This document shows, in pieces, positions 54,771-61,925 of a stretch of DNA of 64,000 nt (position 1 is the stretch's first letter; the number at the start of each line of letters is the position of its first letter). The position numbers and the translations under genes are program-made. Origin of the DNA: Nocardioides renjunii (lineage in GTDB: Bacteria; Actinomycetota; Actinomycetes; Propionibacteriales; Nocardioidaceae); the NCBI RefSeq assembly GCF_034661175.1, contig NZ_CP141058.1:3906001-3970000 (forward strand). Reading direction: 5' to 3'. The notes under the pieces were generated by a model that was not told the origin of the DNA, searched no databases, and was given only the letters and a program-made list of their open reading frames with translations.

Positions 54771-54898
54771 CTCCTCGGGGTTCTCGCCCCTCGTGATGGG
54801 ATCCGCGTGGGCCAGTGTCTGGCTACGGCCTGCGCTCGGCAGGCCTCACAGTGGCGGAACCGCCCCGGGCTTGCACCGGGTTCCTGGGTCCCACGCGG
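54771..54898 (-). promoter_or_regulatory. Cobalamin riboswitch (transport/cobN operon)
   Basis: On the minus strand, a 9-bp P1 stem (CCGCGTGGG/CCCACGCGG, 54803-54811 with 54890-54898) encloses the conserved corrinoid-aptamer core: GGAACCCGGTGCAAGCCCGG, then GCGGTTCCGCCACTGT (B12 box) and GCCAGACACTGG. Downstream, GGGGCGAGAACCCC forms a short hairpin directly before the GAGGAG ribosome site at 54771-54776. Adenosylcobalamin binding should hide the ribosome site and shut the operon down. Confidence 0.93.
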
Positions 54899-54943
54899 AG
54901 TGGTGCCGCGAGCCTAGCCGGTCTCTCGCCTGACCCTCCAACG

Positions 54944-54978
54944 ATGGTTGAGCAGCGAGGAACGAGCGTGCCGAAACC
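54944..54978 (+). repeat. Short variant of the dispersed hairpin element upstream of cobG
   Basis: TGGTTGAGCA-GC-GAGGAACGA-GC followed by GTGCCGAAACC is a shortened relative of the TGGTCGAGTA...TATCGAGACCC element. The loop GAGGAACGA is unchanged but the stem is only two base pairs long. It ends 25 bases before the cobG start, where a promoter or leader would be expected. Confidence 0.5.
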
Positions 54979-55002
54979 AAGGCCGTGCCAAGATCTCGCC
55001 CC

Positions 55003-55821
55003 ATGACCGACCGGACCCGCGGCGACCTCTGCCCGGGCGTCTTCCGCCCCTGGCCGGCCGACGACGGCGCGCTCGTCCGCCTCCGGGTCCCCGGCGGCCA
55101 CCTCACCCGTACGACCCTCCTGGCGCTGCTCGACCTCGCCGAGTCGTACGGCGACGGGCGGGTGCACCTGACCAAGCGGGCCAACCTCCAGCTGCGCGCG
55201 CTGCCGTCGATCGACGGCGCCCTGCCGGACGCGGTGGTCGAGGCGATCCGCGCGACCGGCCTGCTCCCGTACCCCGCGCACGAGCTGGTCCGCAACGTGC
55301 TCGTCTCGCCGCTGACCGGGCTGGTGGGCGGTCGCGCCGACCTGCGGCCGGTCACCCGCGAGCTGGACGAGCGGATGTGCGCGATGCCGTCGCTCGCCGA
55401 CCTGTCGGGGCGGTTCCTCCTCGTCCTCGACGACGGCCGCGGCGACCTCACCTCCCGCTCGACCGACCTGGGCCTGGTCGCCCTGTCCGCGGACACCGCT
55501 CAGCTGCGGGTCGGCAGCGACCGCTGGGGACCGGTGGTCCCGCTGACCGAGGCGGCCGCCCGCCTGACCGAGCTGGCGCGGGACTTCCAGGAGGTCCGCG
55601 GAGCGGCGTGGCACGTCGACGAGGTGCCGGGCTTCGGGCCATCGGAGCAGCCGGACCCGCGGGCGCTCGTGTCGTCGGGCCCCCCGGCCTACGGCGAGGT
55701 GGTGTCAGGAGTCGTGCACGTGCCGATCGAGGGTGGTGTCGTTGGGAGCAACGTTGCCTGCACGCTCGGGGAGCAGCTGGTCGTCACCCCGTGGAAGTCC
55801 CTCGTGTCGGTGGTCGAGTAG
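55003..55821 (+). CDS. cobG: Precorrin-3B synthase CobG-like nitrite/sulfite reductase-fold protein, short
   Basis: A 272-residue protein of the nitrite/sulfite reductase ferredoxin-like fold. The N-terminal block DLCPGVFRPWPADDGALVRL with GRVHLTKRANLQLRAL and the C-terminal LVVTPWKSLV are CobG hallmarks. CobG uses an Fe-S cluster (and in known cases siroheme-less chemistry) and O2 to convert precorrin-3A to precorrin-3B. The protein is shorter than most CobG proteins, and no CxnC cluster motif can be seen, so activity is uncertain. Its TAG stop is provided by a dispersed hairpin repeat that begins at 55811. Confidence 0.72.
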   Translation: MTDRTRGDLCPGVFRPWPADDGALVRLRVPGGHLTRTTLLALLDLAESYGDGRVHLTKRANLQLRALPSIDGALPDAVVEAIRATGLLPYPAHELVRNVLVSPLTGLVGGRADLRPVTRELDERMCAMPSLADLSGRFLLVLDDGRGDLTSRSTDLGLVALSADTAQLRVGSDRWGPVVPLTEAAARLTELARDFQEVRGAAWHVDEVPGFGPSEQPDPRALVSSGPPAYGEVVSGVVHVPIEGGVVGSNVACTLGEQLVVTPWKSLVSVVE

Positions 55822-55902
55822 CCCGCGAGGAACGAGCGGGCGTATCGAGACCCCCTCGCTGGTCGAGTAGCCCGCGAGGGACGAGCGGGCGTATCGAGAC
55901 CC
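55811..55902 (+). repeat. Two tandem dispersed hairpin elements after cobG
   Basis: Full copies at 55811-55853 and 55860-55902 (49-bp spacing). Each has TGGTCGAGTA, stem GCCCGC, loop GAGGAACGA (GAGGGACGA in the second), stem GCGGGC and GTATCGAGACCC. The first copy overlaps the last codons of cobG and supplies its TAG stop. The second ends just before the stop of the convergent pterin-dehydratase-like gene. Confidence 0.85.
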
Positions 55903-55904
55903 GA

Positions 55905-56612
55905 TCAGCCGACCGCCGCCACGTCCACGCAGATGACACCCCGGTTCCCGTCCTGGTCGGCGATGACCGTCATCCCGGGCGCGTCGCTGTCGTCCACGAC
56001 GGTCCCGCCCGCGGCGACCGCGGCAGCGATCCGCTGCTCGCGCGCCTCGGCCGCGACGTAGACCTCGAGGTGGAACCGCTGACCCTCGGACGAGTCGGAC
56101 GCGCCGTCGTCGAACCACAGGTTCGGCACCCGCACCGTCGCGTCGCGGACCTCGTCGCCGGGCGACCCGCGACCCACGGAGTCACCGTCGCCGGTCAGCA
56201 GCGCCGCCCAGACCGGCGCGATGGTCGCGGACTGCGCGGTGTCGAGCCCGAGCTCGATCTCGCTCACGGCGGCCGGGTCGGCGGCGAGACCCTGGTCGGC
56301 GGCGACCTCGGAAATCCGGCGCGCGAGGTCGACGTCCTGCTGCGTCGGCCACTCGACGACGTACTCCGTGCCGTCGTCGTCGCGGTAGATCGCGTCGGGC
56401 GTGACCAGCTCGAGGTCGACGTGCCCGCGACCGATCACGACGCGCGGGTGGTGGCCGACCGCGTCGCCCGCCTTGCCGACGGCGGCGACGAGACGCACGG
56501 CCCCGGCGAAGTCGTCCACGACGTAGCGGGCGTGCAGGCCCTGGGCCAGCTTGCGCCAGTCGGTCAGCCCGGCCTCGGCGATCTGCGCGCTCCTGATCAT
56601 GTCCATGTCCAT
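55905..56612 (-). CDS. Fusion of 4a-hydroxytetrahydrobiopterin dehydratase-like and VOC domains
   Basis: A 235-residue protein. Residues 10-110 are a pterin-4a-carbinolamine dehydratase domain: GLTDWRKLAQGLHARYVVDD, then the active-site GHHPRVVIGRGHVDLELVTP. Residues 115-235 form a glyoxalase/VOC-like half-barrel ending FHLEVYVAAEAREQRIAAA and IADQDGNRGVICVDV. Such two-domain proteins are known in actinobacteria, and the role of the VOC part is unclear. ATG 56612 is preceded by a pyrimidine-rich leader. It is convergent with cobG across the repeats and divergent from the cobH riboswitch. Confidence 0.78.
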   Translation of the reverse strand: MDMDMIRSAQIAEAGLTDWRKLAQGLHARYVVDDFAGAVRLVAAVGKAGDAVGHHPRVVIGRGHVDLELVTPDAIYRDDDGTEYVVEWPTQQDVDLARRISEVAADQGLAADPAAVSEIELGLDTAQSATIAPVWAALLTGDGDSVGRGSPGDEVRDATVRVPNLWFDDGASDSSEGQRFHLEVYVAAEAREQRIAAAVAAGGTVVDDSDAPGMTVIADQDGNRGVICVDVAAVG

Positions 56613-56669
56613 GTCCGGACCCTAGTCACCAGCGGCGACACCGGACAGGGACTGCCCTAGGCTGCCCCC

Positions 56670-56802
56670 GTCACGCGACGCAGGAACCCGGTGCGAGTCC
56701 GGGGCGGTTCCGCCACTGTCACTCCCTCCAACACATCGGAGGGACCAGCCAGACACTGCCCGCGCGACGTACCCGCCGACCAGGGGCGAGAACCCCGAGG
56801 AG
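56670..56802 (+). promoter_or_regulatory. Cobalamin riboswitch (cobH-cobIJ-cobM operon)
   Basis: A second corrinoid aptamer: GGAACCCGGTGCGAGTCCGG, GCGGTTCCGCCACTGT (B12 box), a peripheral hairpin CCCTCC/GGAGGG, and GCCAGACACTGCC, closed by a GTC-ACGCG/CGCG-CGAC stem. The expression platform GGGGCGAGAACCCCGAGGAG is the same as in the riboswitch at 54771-54898, with the ribosome site GAGGAG 6 bases before the cobH ATG. Confidence 0.93.
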
Positions 56803-56807
56803 CAGTG

Positions 56808-57461
56808 ATGAGCCTTCCCGCGCGCCCGCCGCGCCGCTACGACTACGTCGACGACGGCGCCGCGATCTACGACGAGTCGTTCGCGACGATCCGCCGGGAG
56901 GCGTCGTTCGACCACCTGCCCGCCGACGCCGAGCGCGTCGCCGTCCGCATGGTCCACGGCACCGGCCAGACCGACCTCACCCGCGACCTCGTCGTCCACC
57001 CGCGGCTCGTTGCGGCAGCGCGTACGGCGCTCGAGGCCGGCGCGCCGATCATCACCGACGCCCACATGGTCGCGAGCGGCGTCACCCGCGCCCGCCTTCC
57101 CCGCGACAACGACGTCCTCTGCGCGCTGCGCGACCCGGAGGTCCCGGCGCTGGCGCGGACGATGAGCACCACCCGCTCCGCCGCCGCGCTGTCCCTCCTC
57201 GCGGACCGCCTCGACGGCGCGGTCGTCGCGATCGGCAACGCCCCCACCGCGCTCTTCCACCTCCTCGAGATGCTGCTCGACGGGGCGCCGCGACCGGCCG
57301 CCATCGTCGGCGTACCCGTCGGCTTCATCGGCGCGGCCGAGTCCAAGCAGGCGCTCGAGGAGGCCCCGATCGACGTCCCCTTCCTCACCGTCCGCGGCCG
57401 CCGCGGCGGCTCGGCGATGGCCGCCTCCGCCCTCAACGCGCTGGCCCAGGAGCGGGAGTGA
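56808..57461 (+). CDS. cobH: Precorrin-8X methylmutase
   Basis: A 217-residue CobH/CbiC enzyme that moves a methyl group from C-11 to C-12 in precorrin-8X, giving hydrogenobyrinate. Conserved segments: AERVAVRMVHGTGQTDL (catalytic His), DAHMVASGV, and VAIGNAPTALFHLLEML with VGVPVGFIGAAESK. ATG 56808 follows the riboswitch-controlled ribosome site. The stop overlaps the GTG of the cobIJ fusion (57458). Confidence 0.93.
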   Translation: MSLPARPPRRYDYVDDGAAIYDESFATIRREASFDHLPADAERVAVRMVHGTGQTDLTRDLVVHPRLVAAARTALEAGAPIITDAHMVASGVTRARLPRDNDVLCALRDPEVPALARTMSTTRSAAALSLLADRLDGAVVAIGNAPTALFHLLEMLLDGAPRPAAIVGVPVGFIGAAESKQALEEAPIDVPFLTVRGRRGGSAMAASALNALAQERE

Positions 57462-59086
57462 CCGGGCGGCTGCACGGCCGGCTCTACGGCGTCGGCCTCG
57501 GCCCCGGTGACCCCGAGCTGATCACCCTCAAGGCAGCGCGCCTCATCGGGTCCGCCGACGTGATCGCCTTCCACGCCGGCGTCGGCAAGACCTCCAACGC
57601 GCGCACGATCGCCGCCGACCTCATCCCGGACACCGCGGTCGAGGAGGAGCTCCGCTACCCCGTCACGACCGGCCCGACCGCGCACCCGGGCGGGTACGCC
57701 GGCGCCATGGCTGAGTTCTACGAGCAGTGCGCCGCGCGGCTGGGCGCCCACCTCGAGGCCGGGCGGACCGTCGTCGTGCTGGCCGAGGGCGACCCCCTGT
57801 TCTACGGCTCCTTCATGTACCTCCACGACCGCCTCTCCCCGCGCTTCGAGACCGAGGTCGTCCCCGGCGTACCTGCCTTCGCCGCCGCGACCGCCGTCCT
57901 CGCCTCGCCGCTGGTGCGCCAGACCGACGTCCTCACCGTGCTGCCCGGCACCCTCCCGGTCCCCGAGCTGGCCCGCCGCCTCGCCGACACCGACGGCGCG
58001 ATCATCATGAAGCTCGGCCGCACCTTCCCCGGCGTCGTCGACGCGCTGCGCCAGGCCGGCCGCCTCCAGCACGCGCTGTACGTCGAGCGCGCCTCGATGC
58101 CCGCCGAGCGCTGGATGCCCGTGGTCGACGTCGACCCCGCGTCGGTGCCGTACTTCTCGCTGATCGTCGTCCCGGGCGACAGCGTGGCGGAGGACCCCCA
58201 CGGCCGAAGGGCCTCGTCGGGCTCCTCCCTCGCTGGTCGAGCAGCCCGCGAGGACCCCCTCGCTGGTCGAGTAGGCCGCGAGGAACGAGCGGGCGTATCG
58301 AGACCCGACCCCTGCCTCGCTGGTCGAGTAGCCCGCGAGGAACGAGCGGGCGTATCGAGACCCACCACCCTCCGCGTCATCGGCCTCGGCCCCGGCCCGG
58401 ACACGTGGGTCACCCCCGAGGCCGCCGAGGCGCTCAGCAACGTCGACCACGTGGTCGGCTATGCCCCCTACGTCCACCGCGTCCCGCAGCGCGAGGGCCT
58501 CACCCGCCACGCCTCCGGCAACACCGTCGAGGTCGACCGCGCCCGCCTCGCCCTCGACCTCGCCCAGCGCGGCGAGCGCGTGGCCGTTGTCTCGGGCGGC
58601 GACGCCGGAGTCTTCGGGATGGCGAGTGCCGTGTTCGAGGCAGCGGCCGACTACCCCGACGTACCCGTCGAGGTCCTCCCCGGCGTCAGCGCCGTCCAGG
58701 CCGTCGCGGCCAAGGCCGGGGCCCCGATCGGCGCGGACTTCGCGGTCGTGTCGCTGAGCGACCGGCTCAAGCCGTGGCCGGTGATCGAGAGGCGCCTGCG
58801 CGCGATCGCCGAGGCCGACCTGGTGCTCGCGGTCTACAACCCCGCCTCGCGCAGCCGCACCACCCAGGTCGCCGACCTGCAGAAGCTGTTCCTCGAGCAC
58901 CGCAGCCCCGACACGGTCGTGGTGGTCGGCCGCGACGTCGGCCGCGACGAGGAGTCGCTGACCGTGACCACCCTCGCCGAGCTCGACGCCGACACGGTCG
59001 ACATGAAGTGCCTGCTCATCGTCGGCGCCTCATCGACCACCGTGACCGCCGCCGGCCAGGTCTGGACGCCGAGGTTCGTGGAGTGA
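57458..59086 (+). CDS. cobIJ: CobI-CobJ fusion: precorrin-2 C20- and precorrin-3B C17-methyltransferase
   Basis: A 542-residue bifunctional enzyme. The CobI half (residues 1-248) has LYGVGLGPGDPELITLKAAR and LAEGDPLFYGSFMYLHDRL. The CobJ half (about 303-542) has LRVIGLGPGPDTWVTPEA, VSGGDAGVFGMASAV and LVLAVYNPASRSRTTQV. Both are SAM-dependent tetrapyrrole methylases of the aerobic cobalamin route. The roughly 55-residue linker is largely made of translated dispersed repeats (residues 259-302, reading RVAREERAGVSRP). GTG 57458 overlaps cobH, and the stop overlaps cobM. Confidence 0.92.
   Translation: MTGRLHGRLYGVGLGPGDPELITLKAARLIGSADVIAFHAGVGKTSNARTIAADLIPDTAVEEELRYPVTTGPTAHPGGYAGAMAEFYEQCAARLGAHLEAGRTVVVLAEGDPLFYGSFMYLHDRLSPRFETEVVPGVPAFAAATAVLASPLVRQTDVLTVLPGTLPVPELARRLADTDGAIIMKLGRTFPGVVDALRQAGRLQHALYVERASMPAERWMPVVDVDPASVPYFSLIVVPGDSVAEDPHGRRASSGSSLAGRAAREDPLAGRVGREERAGVSRPDPCLAGRVAREERAGVSRPTTLRVIGLGPGPDTWVTPEAAEALSNVDHVVGYAPYVHRVPQREGLTRHASGNTVEVDRARLALDLAQRGERVAVVSGGDAGVFGMASAVFEAAADYPDVPVEVLPGVSAVQAVAAKAGAPIGADFAVVSLSDRLKPWPVIERRLRAIAEADLVLAVYNPASRSRTTQVADLQKLFLEHRSPDTVVVVGRDVGRDEESLTVTTLAELDADTVDMKCLLIVGASSTTVTAAGQVWTPRFVE
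58234..58363 (+). repeat. Dispersed hairpin elements inside the cobIJ linker
   Basis: A partial copy (58234-58254) and two full copies (58264-58306 and 58321-58363) of the TGGTCGAGTA...TATCGAGACCC element, all in the same orientation. Stems are GGCCGC/GCGGGC (one mismatch) and GCCCGC/GCGGGC around the loop GAGGAACGA. They are read in a frame free of stop codons, adding about 44 residues between the two enzyme halves. Confidence 0.88.
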
Positions 59087-59832
59087 CCGTCCACTTCGTC
59101 GGAGCCGGACCGGGTGCGGCCGACCTCATCACACTGCGCGCGGCGTCCCTGCTCGCTGCAGCCGACGTCGTGCTCTACCCGGGGACCTACCTCGACACCG
59201 AGGTCCTTTCCCACTGCCCCGACGCCCGCCAGGTCGACACCCAGCGCCTCGACCTCGACCAGATCACCGCCGTCATGGTGTCCGCGAACGCCGAGGGGCT
59301 CGAGGTCGTCCGCCTCACCTCCGGCGACCCGTCCCTCTACTCCGCCCTCTCCGAGCAGACCGCGCGCCTCGACGCGGCGGGCGTCGCATGGGACGTGTGC
59401 CCAGGAGTCCCGGCATACGCCGCCGCTGCCGCCGCCGTCGGCCGCGAGCTCACGGTCCCGCTGGTCGCGCAGTCGGTGGTCCTGACCCGTACGCAAGCCC
59501 GGTCGACCGCGATGCCTTCGACCGAGTCACTGGCCGCCTTCGCCGCGACCCGCGCGACGCTCGTCCTCCACCTCGCCATCACCCGCACCCGCGAGCTCGC
59601 GGCGTCGCTGGTCGACGAGTACGGCGCCGACTGCCCCGCCGTCGTCGTCCACCGCGCTTCACAGCCGGACGAGCTGGTCCTCCGCGCCACGCTCGCCGAC
59701 ATCGCCGACCAGGTCGAGGAGGCGGGGCTCAAGCACGCAGCGGTGGTCCTCGTCGGCTGGGCGCTCGCCCGCGACGGCGCGGAGTCCTGGCTTTACCAAC
59801 CTGACCGCCCTCGCGAGCCAACCGCTGGCTGA
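59083..59832 (+). CDS. cobM: Precorrin-4 C11-methyltransferase
   Basis: A 249-residue tetrapyrrole methylase: VHFVGAGPGAADLITLRAAS at the N-terminus, LTSGDPSLYSALSEQTARL, and VCPGVPAYAAAAAAVGREL with VVLTRTQARST. It methylates precorrin-4 at C-11 to give precorrin-5, the substrate of CobF encoded elsewhere in the window. GTG 59083 overlaps the cobIJ stop. Last gene of the riboswitch-controlled operon. Confidence 0.92.
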   Translation: MTVHFVGAGPGAADLITLRAASLLAAADVVLYPGTYLDTEVLSHCPDARQVDTQRLDLDQITAVMVSANAEGLEVVRLTSGDPSLYSALSEQTARLDAAGVAWDVCPGVPAYAAAAAAVGRELTVPLVAQSVVLTRTQARSTAMPSTESLAAFAATRATLVLHLAITRTRELAASLVDEYGADCPAVVVHRASQPDELVLRATLADIADQVEEAGLKHAAVVLVGWALARDGAESWLYQPDRPREPTAG

Positions 59833-59845
59833 GGAACACCAGCGG
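59822..59845 (+). terminator. Hairpin at the end of cobM
   Basis: CCGCTGG (59822-59828) and CCAGCGG (59839-59845) around a 10-base loop that contains the cobM stop codon. A modest candidate terminator for the cobH-cobIJ-cobM operon; no U-tract. The loop contains GAGGAAC, recalling the loop of the dispersed element, possibly by chance. Confidence 0.45.
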
Positions 59846-59899
59846 GCCCGTCGGAGCCGGGGAGCCAGTCTCAGATCCGGCGATCCCGCCTTAGGCCGC

Positions 59900-60658
59900 C
59901 TACTCAGCGACGGCCCGGGCTGCTTCCTGTGACTCCGCCCGCCACAGCCGGAATTCGCTGCAGACCCTGGCAGTCACTATCGCCGCAGCGGCAAGAAGCG
60001 TCAGGACCACAAACACGACCAGGGCATGGTCCCAAGCGTTCCTCGATGACGAGGTTTCGGCCGCGATGAACGCGCCAAGGGCAAGCACCAAGATGGACAA
60101 CAGCACCACCGCAAGCCATCTAGAAGCCCGGCGCAGAATCCACATGATCACTAGACAGGAAGCGACTAGACCAAAAAGCACTACGAAGGCATATCCCCAG
60201 CTGAGCATGCTGCCGAGCGCCAGCCCGGCCAATCCAAGTGACCCGCCGGCGACAACCTCGTTCAACGCTTGCGGAACCATGCGCCGCGCCGACGGCCAGA
60301 GCCGACCGGCCAAGGCAGTCAATCCGCCGAGGAGGCCGAGCATCATCGACATGAACGCCAGCGCGAAAGTCGACGGGAAGGAAGGTCGCTCACCGGTCAG
60401 CGCGTTGGAGTCGACGCACATACCAACTTGATTCAGGGCCCAGTCTGAGTTGTCTCCAGTTGCCATGGTGGAGTCCCGAGCCATGGTGGTGATCGATCGA
60501 ACCGGATCGTTCGCATCGACAAAGAGGCCACAGAAGCTCGCAGAGAATCCTGGAGCTACGAGGATGCCTGCCAACGTGACCAGCAACAGTCCCGCCAGGA
60601 ACGCGCCTAACCCCGCCTTGTCAGAGATGGATCCGTCTGGTGCGCTGTTCGCTGTCAC
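59900..60658 (-). CDS. Multi-pass membrane protein of unknown function, low G+C
   Basis: A 252-residue protein with about six hydrophobic segments: one near residues 18-36, a soluble Cys-containing loop with VDSNALTGERPSFPSTF, then five closely spaced helices. No family is recognised. Base composition is clearly lower in G+C than its neighbours (near 50% in 60121-60180), with codons such as AAA, ACA and CTA that are rare elsewhere in the window. This suggests acquisition from another source. GTG 60658 is the preferred start; a longer frame to 60751 is open. Confidence 0.55.
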   Translation of the reverse strand: MTANSAPDGSISDKAGLGAFLAGLLLVTLAGILVAPGFSASFCGLFVDANDPVRSITTMARDSTMATGDNSDWALNQVGMCVDSNALTGERPSFPSTFALAFMSMMLGLLGGLTALAGRLWPSARRMVPQALNEVVAGGSLGLAGLALGSMLSWGYAFVVLFGLVASCLVIMWILRRASRWLAVVLLSILVLALGAFIAAETSSSRNAWDHALVVFVVLTLLAAAAIVTARVCSEFRLWRAESQEAARAVAE

Positions 60659-61076
60659 CGGCGCATCGTAGTAAGCAGCGCGAGACAGCCGACGACACCG
60701 GGCGCGGGTCTTGGGGTCGGCACGCCAGGCGACCTGGTTCTGGGGGGACAAACGTCAGGAGCCACCGACCGGTGGGGGTCCGGGCCTCCTCGCAGCAGCA
60801 GATCAGACTTGCTGGCCCAGCGCGAACTCGACGTTGCCCTCGTCGTCCACGCCGCCGTCGAGCACCTTGTCGGCCAGCATCACGGATGCCGTCTCCTCGA
60901 CGTAGACGGTGGCACCGTCCTGCTCGAGCACCTGGTCGCCAGGCGCGGCTTGGTCCGCAGGGCTGACGGACAGGGACTGCCCATCGGGCCCGGTCGCATC
61001 GTCCCGAGGGCCAAACCGAGGTCCGGGCACAGCCAACGTCCCGCGCGGGTGCCCTCGGTGGGCGACACTGACTGAC
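60659..61076. other. 418-base stretch without an intact gene
   Basis: It holds the upstream region of the low-G+C membrane gene (60659-60802, no signal seen) and then the truncated HesB-like remnant up to about 61020. The remaining 55 bases upstream of the lipoprotein gene should contain its promoter, but no clear -10/-35 pair is visible. Confidence 0.6.
60803..61020 (-). pseudogene. 5'-truncated HesB-like iron-sulfur protein gene
   Basis: The minus-strand frame ending at 60803 reads PGDQVLEQDGATVYVEETAS then ADKVLDGGVDDEGNVEFALG, which matches the C-terminal part of actinobacterial HesB-like Fe-S assembly proteins. The matching part begins around FGPRDDATGPDGQSLSVS (about 61020). The expected N-terminal 30-40 residues are missing: upstream sequence in this frame is unrelated and overlaps the start of the divergent lipoprotein gene. 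It is probably a decayed remnant; a complete gene with an unusual N-terminus is less likely. Confidence 0.55.
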
Positions 61077-61922
61077 ATGCGTTCCCGGGGACGGCGCACC
61101 GCCGCCGCACTGCTGGTCCTCGGCGTGCTTGCACTGGGCGGCTGCGGAGACCAGGACTCGTCCGAGGGCACGTCGAGAGTCGACGGGCTCAATGGCGGCA
61201 ACGACGAGAGCCCGCCGGAGCCGACCCCGACGCACATCGAACGGGCTCCCACCGCGTCGCCGACGTACGAGCCTCCGGAGCTCGACCGCACCCAGCTGGA
61301 CGCCAACCTCGCCGCGCTGTCGCCCGACGACCGCGAGCTCGTCGACCACTACCTGCACGCCCGGGGCGACGACCGTCTCGGCGAGGGCACGTGGATCGTC
61401 GCGGCGCCGATGACCGTGGAGGAGGCCCGGCTTCGCCTGCTCGGTCCCGACGCACGACCAGCGACCGCCGCCGACGAGGGCGCCATGATGAACGGCAACG
61501 CGTCGGCGTACTCCTTCCTCCAGGTGGGCGACGGCGTGGTGGCCTGGGAGGACACCGGCTTCGCGGACCCGCCCAAGCGCCTCCTCGCGGCGCTGTCGCA
61601 GGGCGGCGCGGTCAGCGCCGTCGCGACGGACAACATCGAGGCGATGACCCGCTTCGGCTACGCCCGCGACGGCGAGATCGTCTTCGACGCCTTCGAGTAC
61701 GCCTTCGTCGACAGCCTCGACGAGATCCCGGCCGAGGTGCGCCACCTCGCTGCCCTCGCGTGGGACGACCTCGAAGGCCCCATGGTCGAGACGGCCGACT
61801 GGTCCGCAGTCGCCCAGGCGATGAGCGAGAAAGTCACCGGCGTCCGCGCGACGGCAGCCGTCCAGGACGTCGAGGAGTGGTACGTCGTGCCGCTGCCGTG
61901 GGGCGTGATGGAGGACTACTGA
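61077..61922 (+). CDS. Lipoprotein with DUF6461-like domain
   Basis: A 281-residue secreted lipoprotein with signal and lipobox LALGGCGDQ, then a Pro/Thr/Glu-rich spacer (about residues 30-70). The folded part (80-281) contains SFLQVGDGVVAWEDTGFADP and LSQGGAVSAVATDNIEAMT, resembling the actinobacterial DUF6461 family, function unknown. ATG 61077. It is convergent with the histidine kinase gene, three bases apart. Confidence 0.65.
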   Translation: MRSRGRRTAAALLVLGVLALGGCGDQDSSEGTSRVDGLNGGNDESPPEPTPTHIERAPTASPTYEPPELDRTQLDANLAALSPDDRELVDHYLHARGDDRLGEGTWIVAAPMTVEEARLRLLGPDARPATAADEGAMMNGNASAYSFLQVGDGVVAWEDTGFADPPKRLLAALSQGGAVSAVATDNIEAMTRFGYARDGEIVFDAFEYAFVDSLDEIPAEVRHLAALAWDDLEGPMVETADWSAVAQAMSEKVTGVRATAAVQDVEEWYVVPLPWGVMEDY

Positions 61923-61925
61923 GCC

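Noticed and set aside
55811..58363. CRISPR array from repeated hairpins
   Set aside because: Copies are few, spaced irregularly, lie partly inside coding frames, and no cas genes are present; spacers are not of uniform length.
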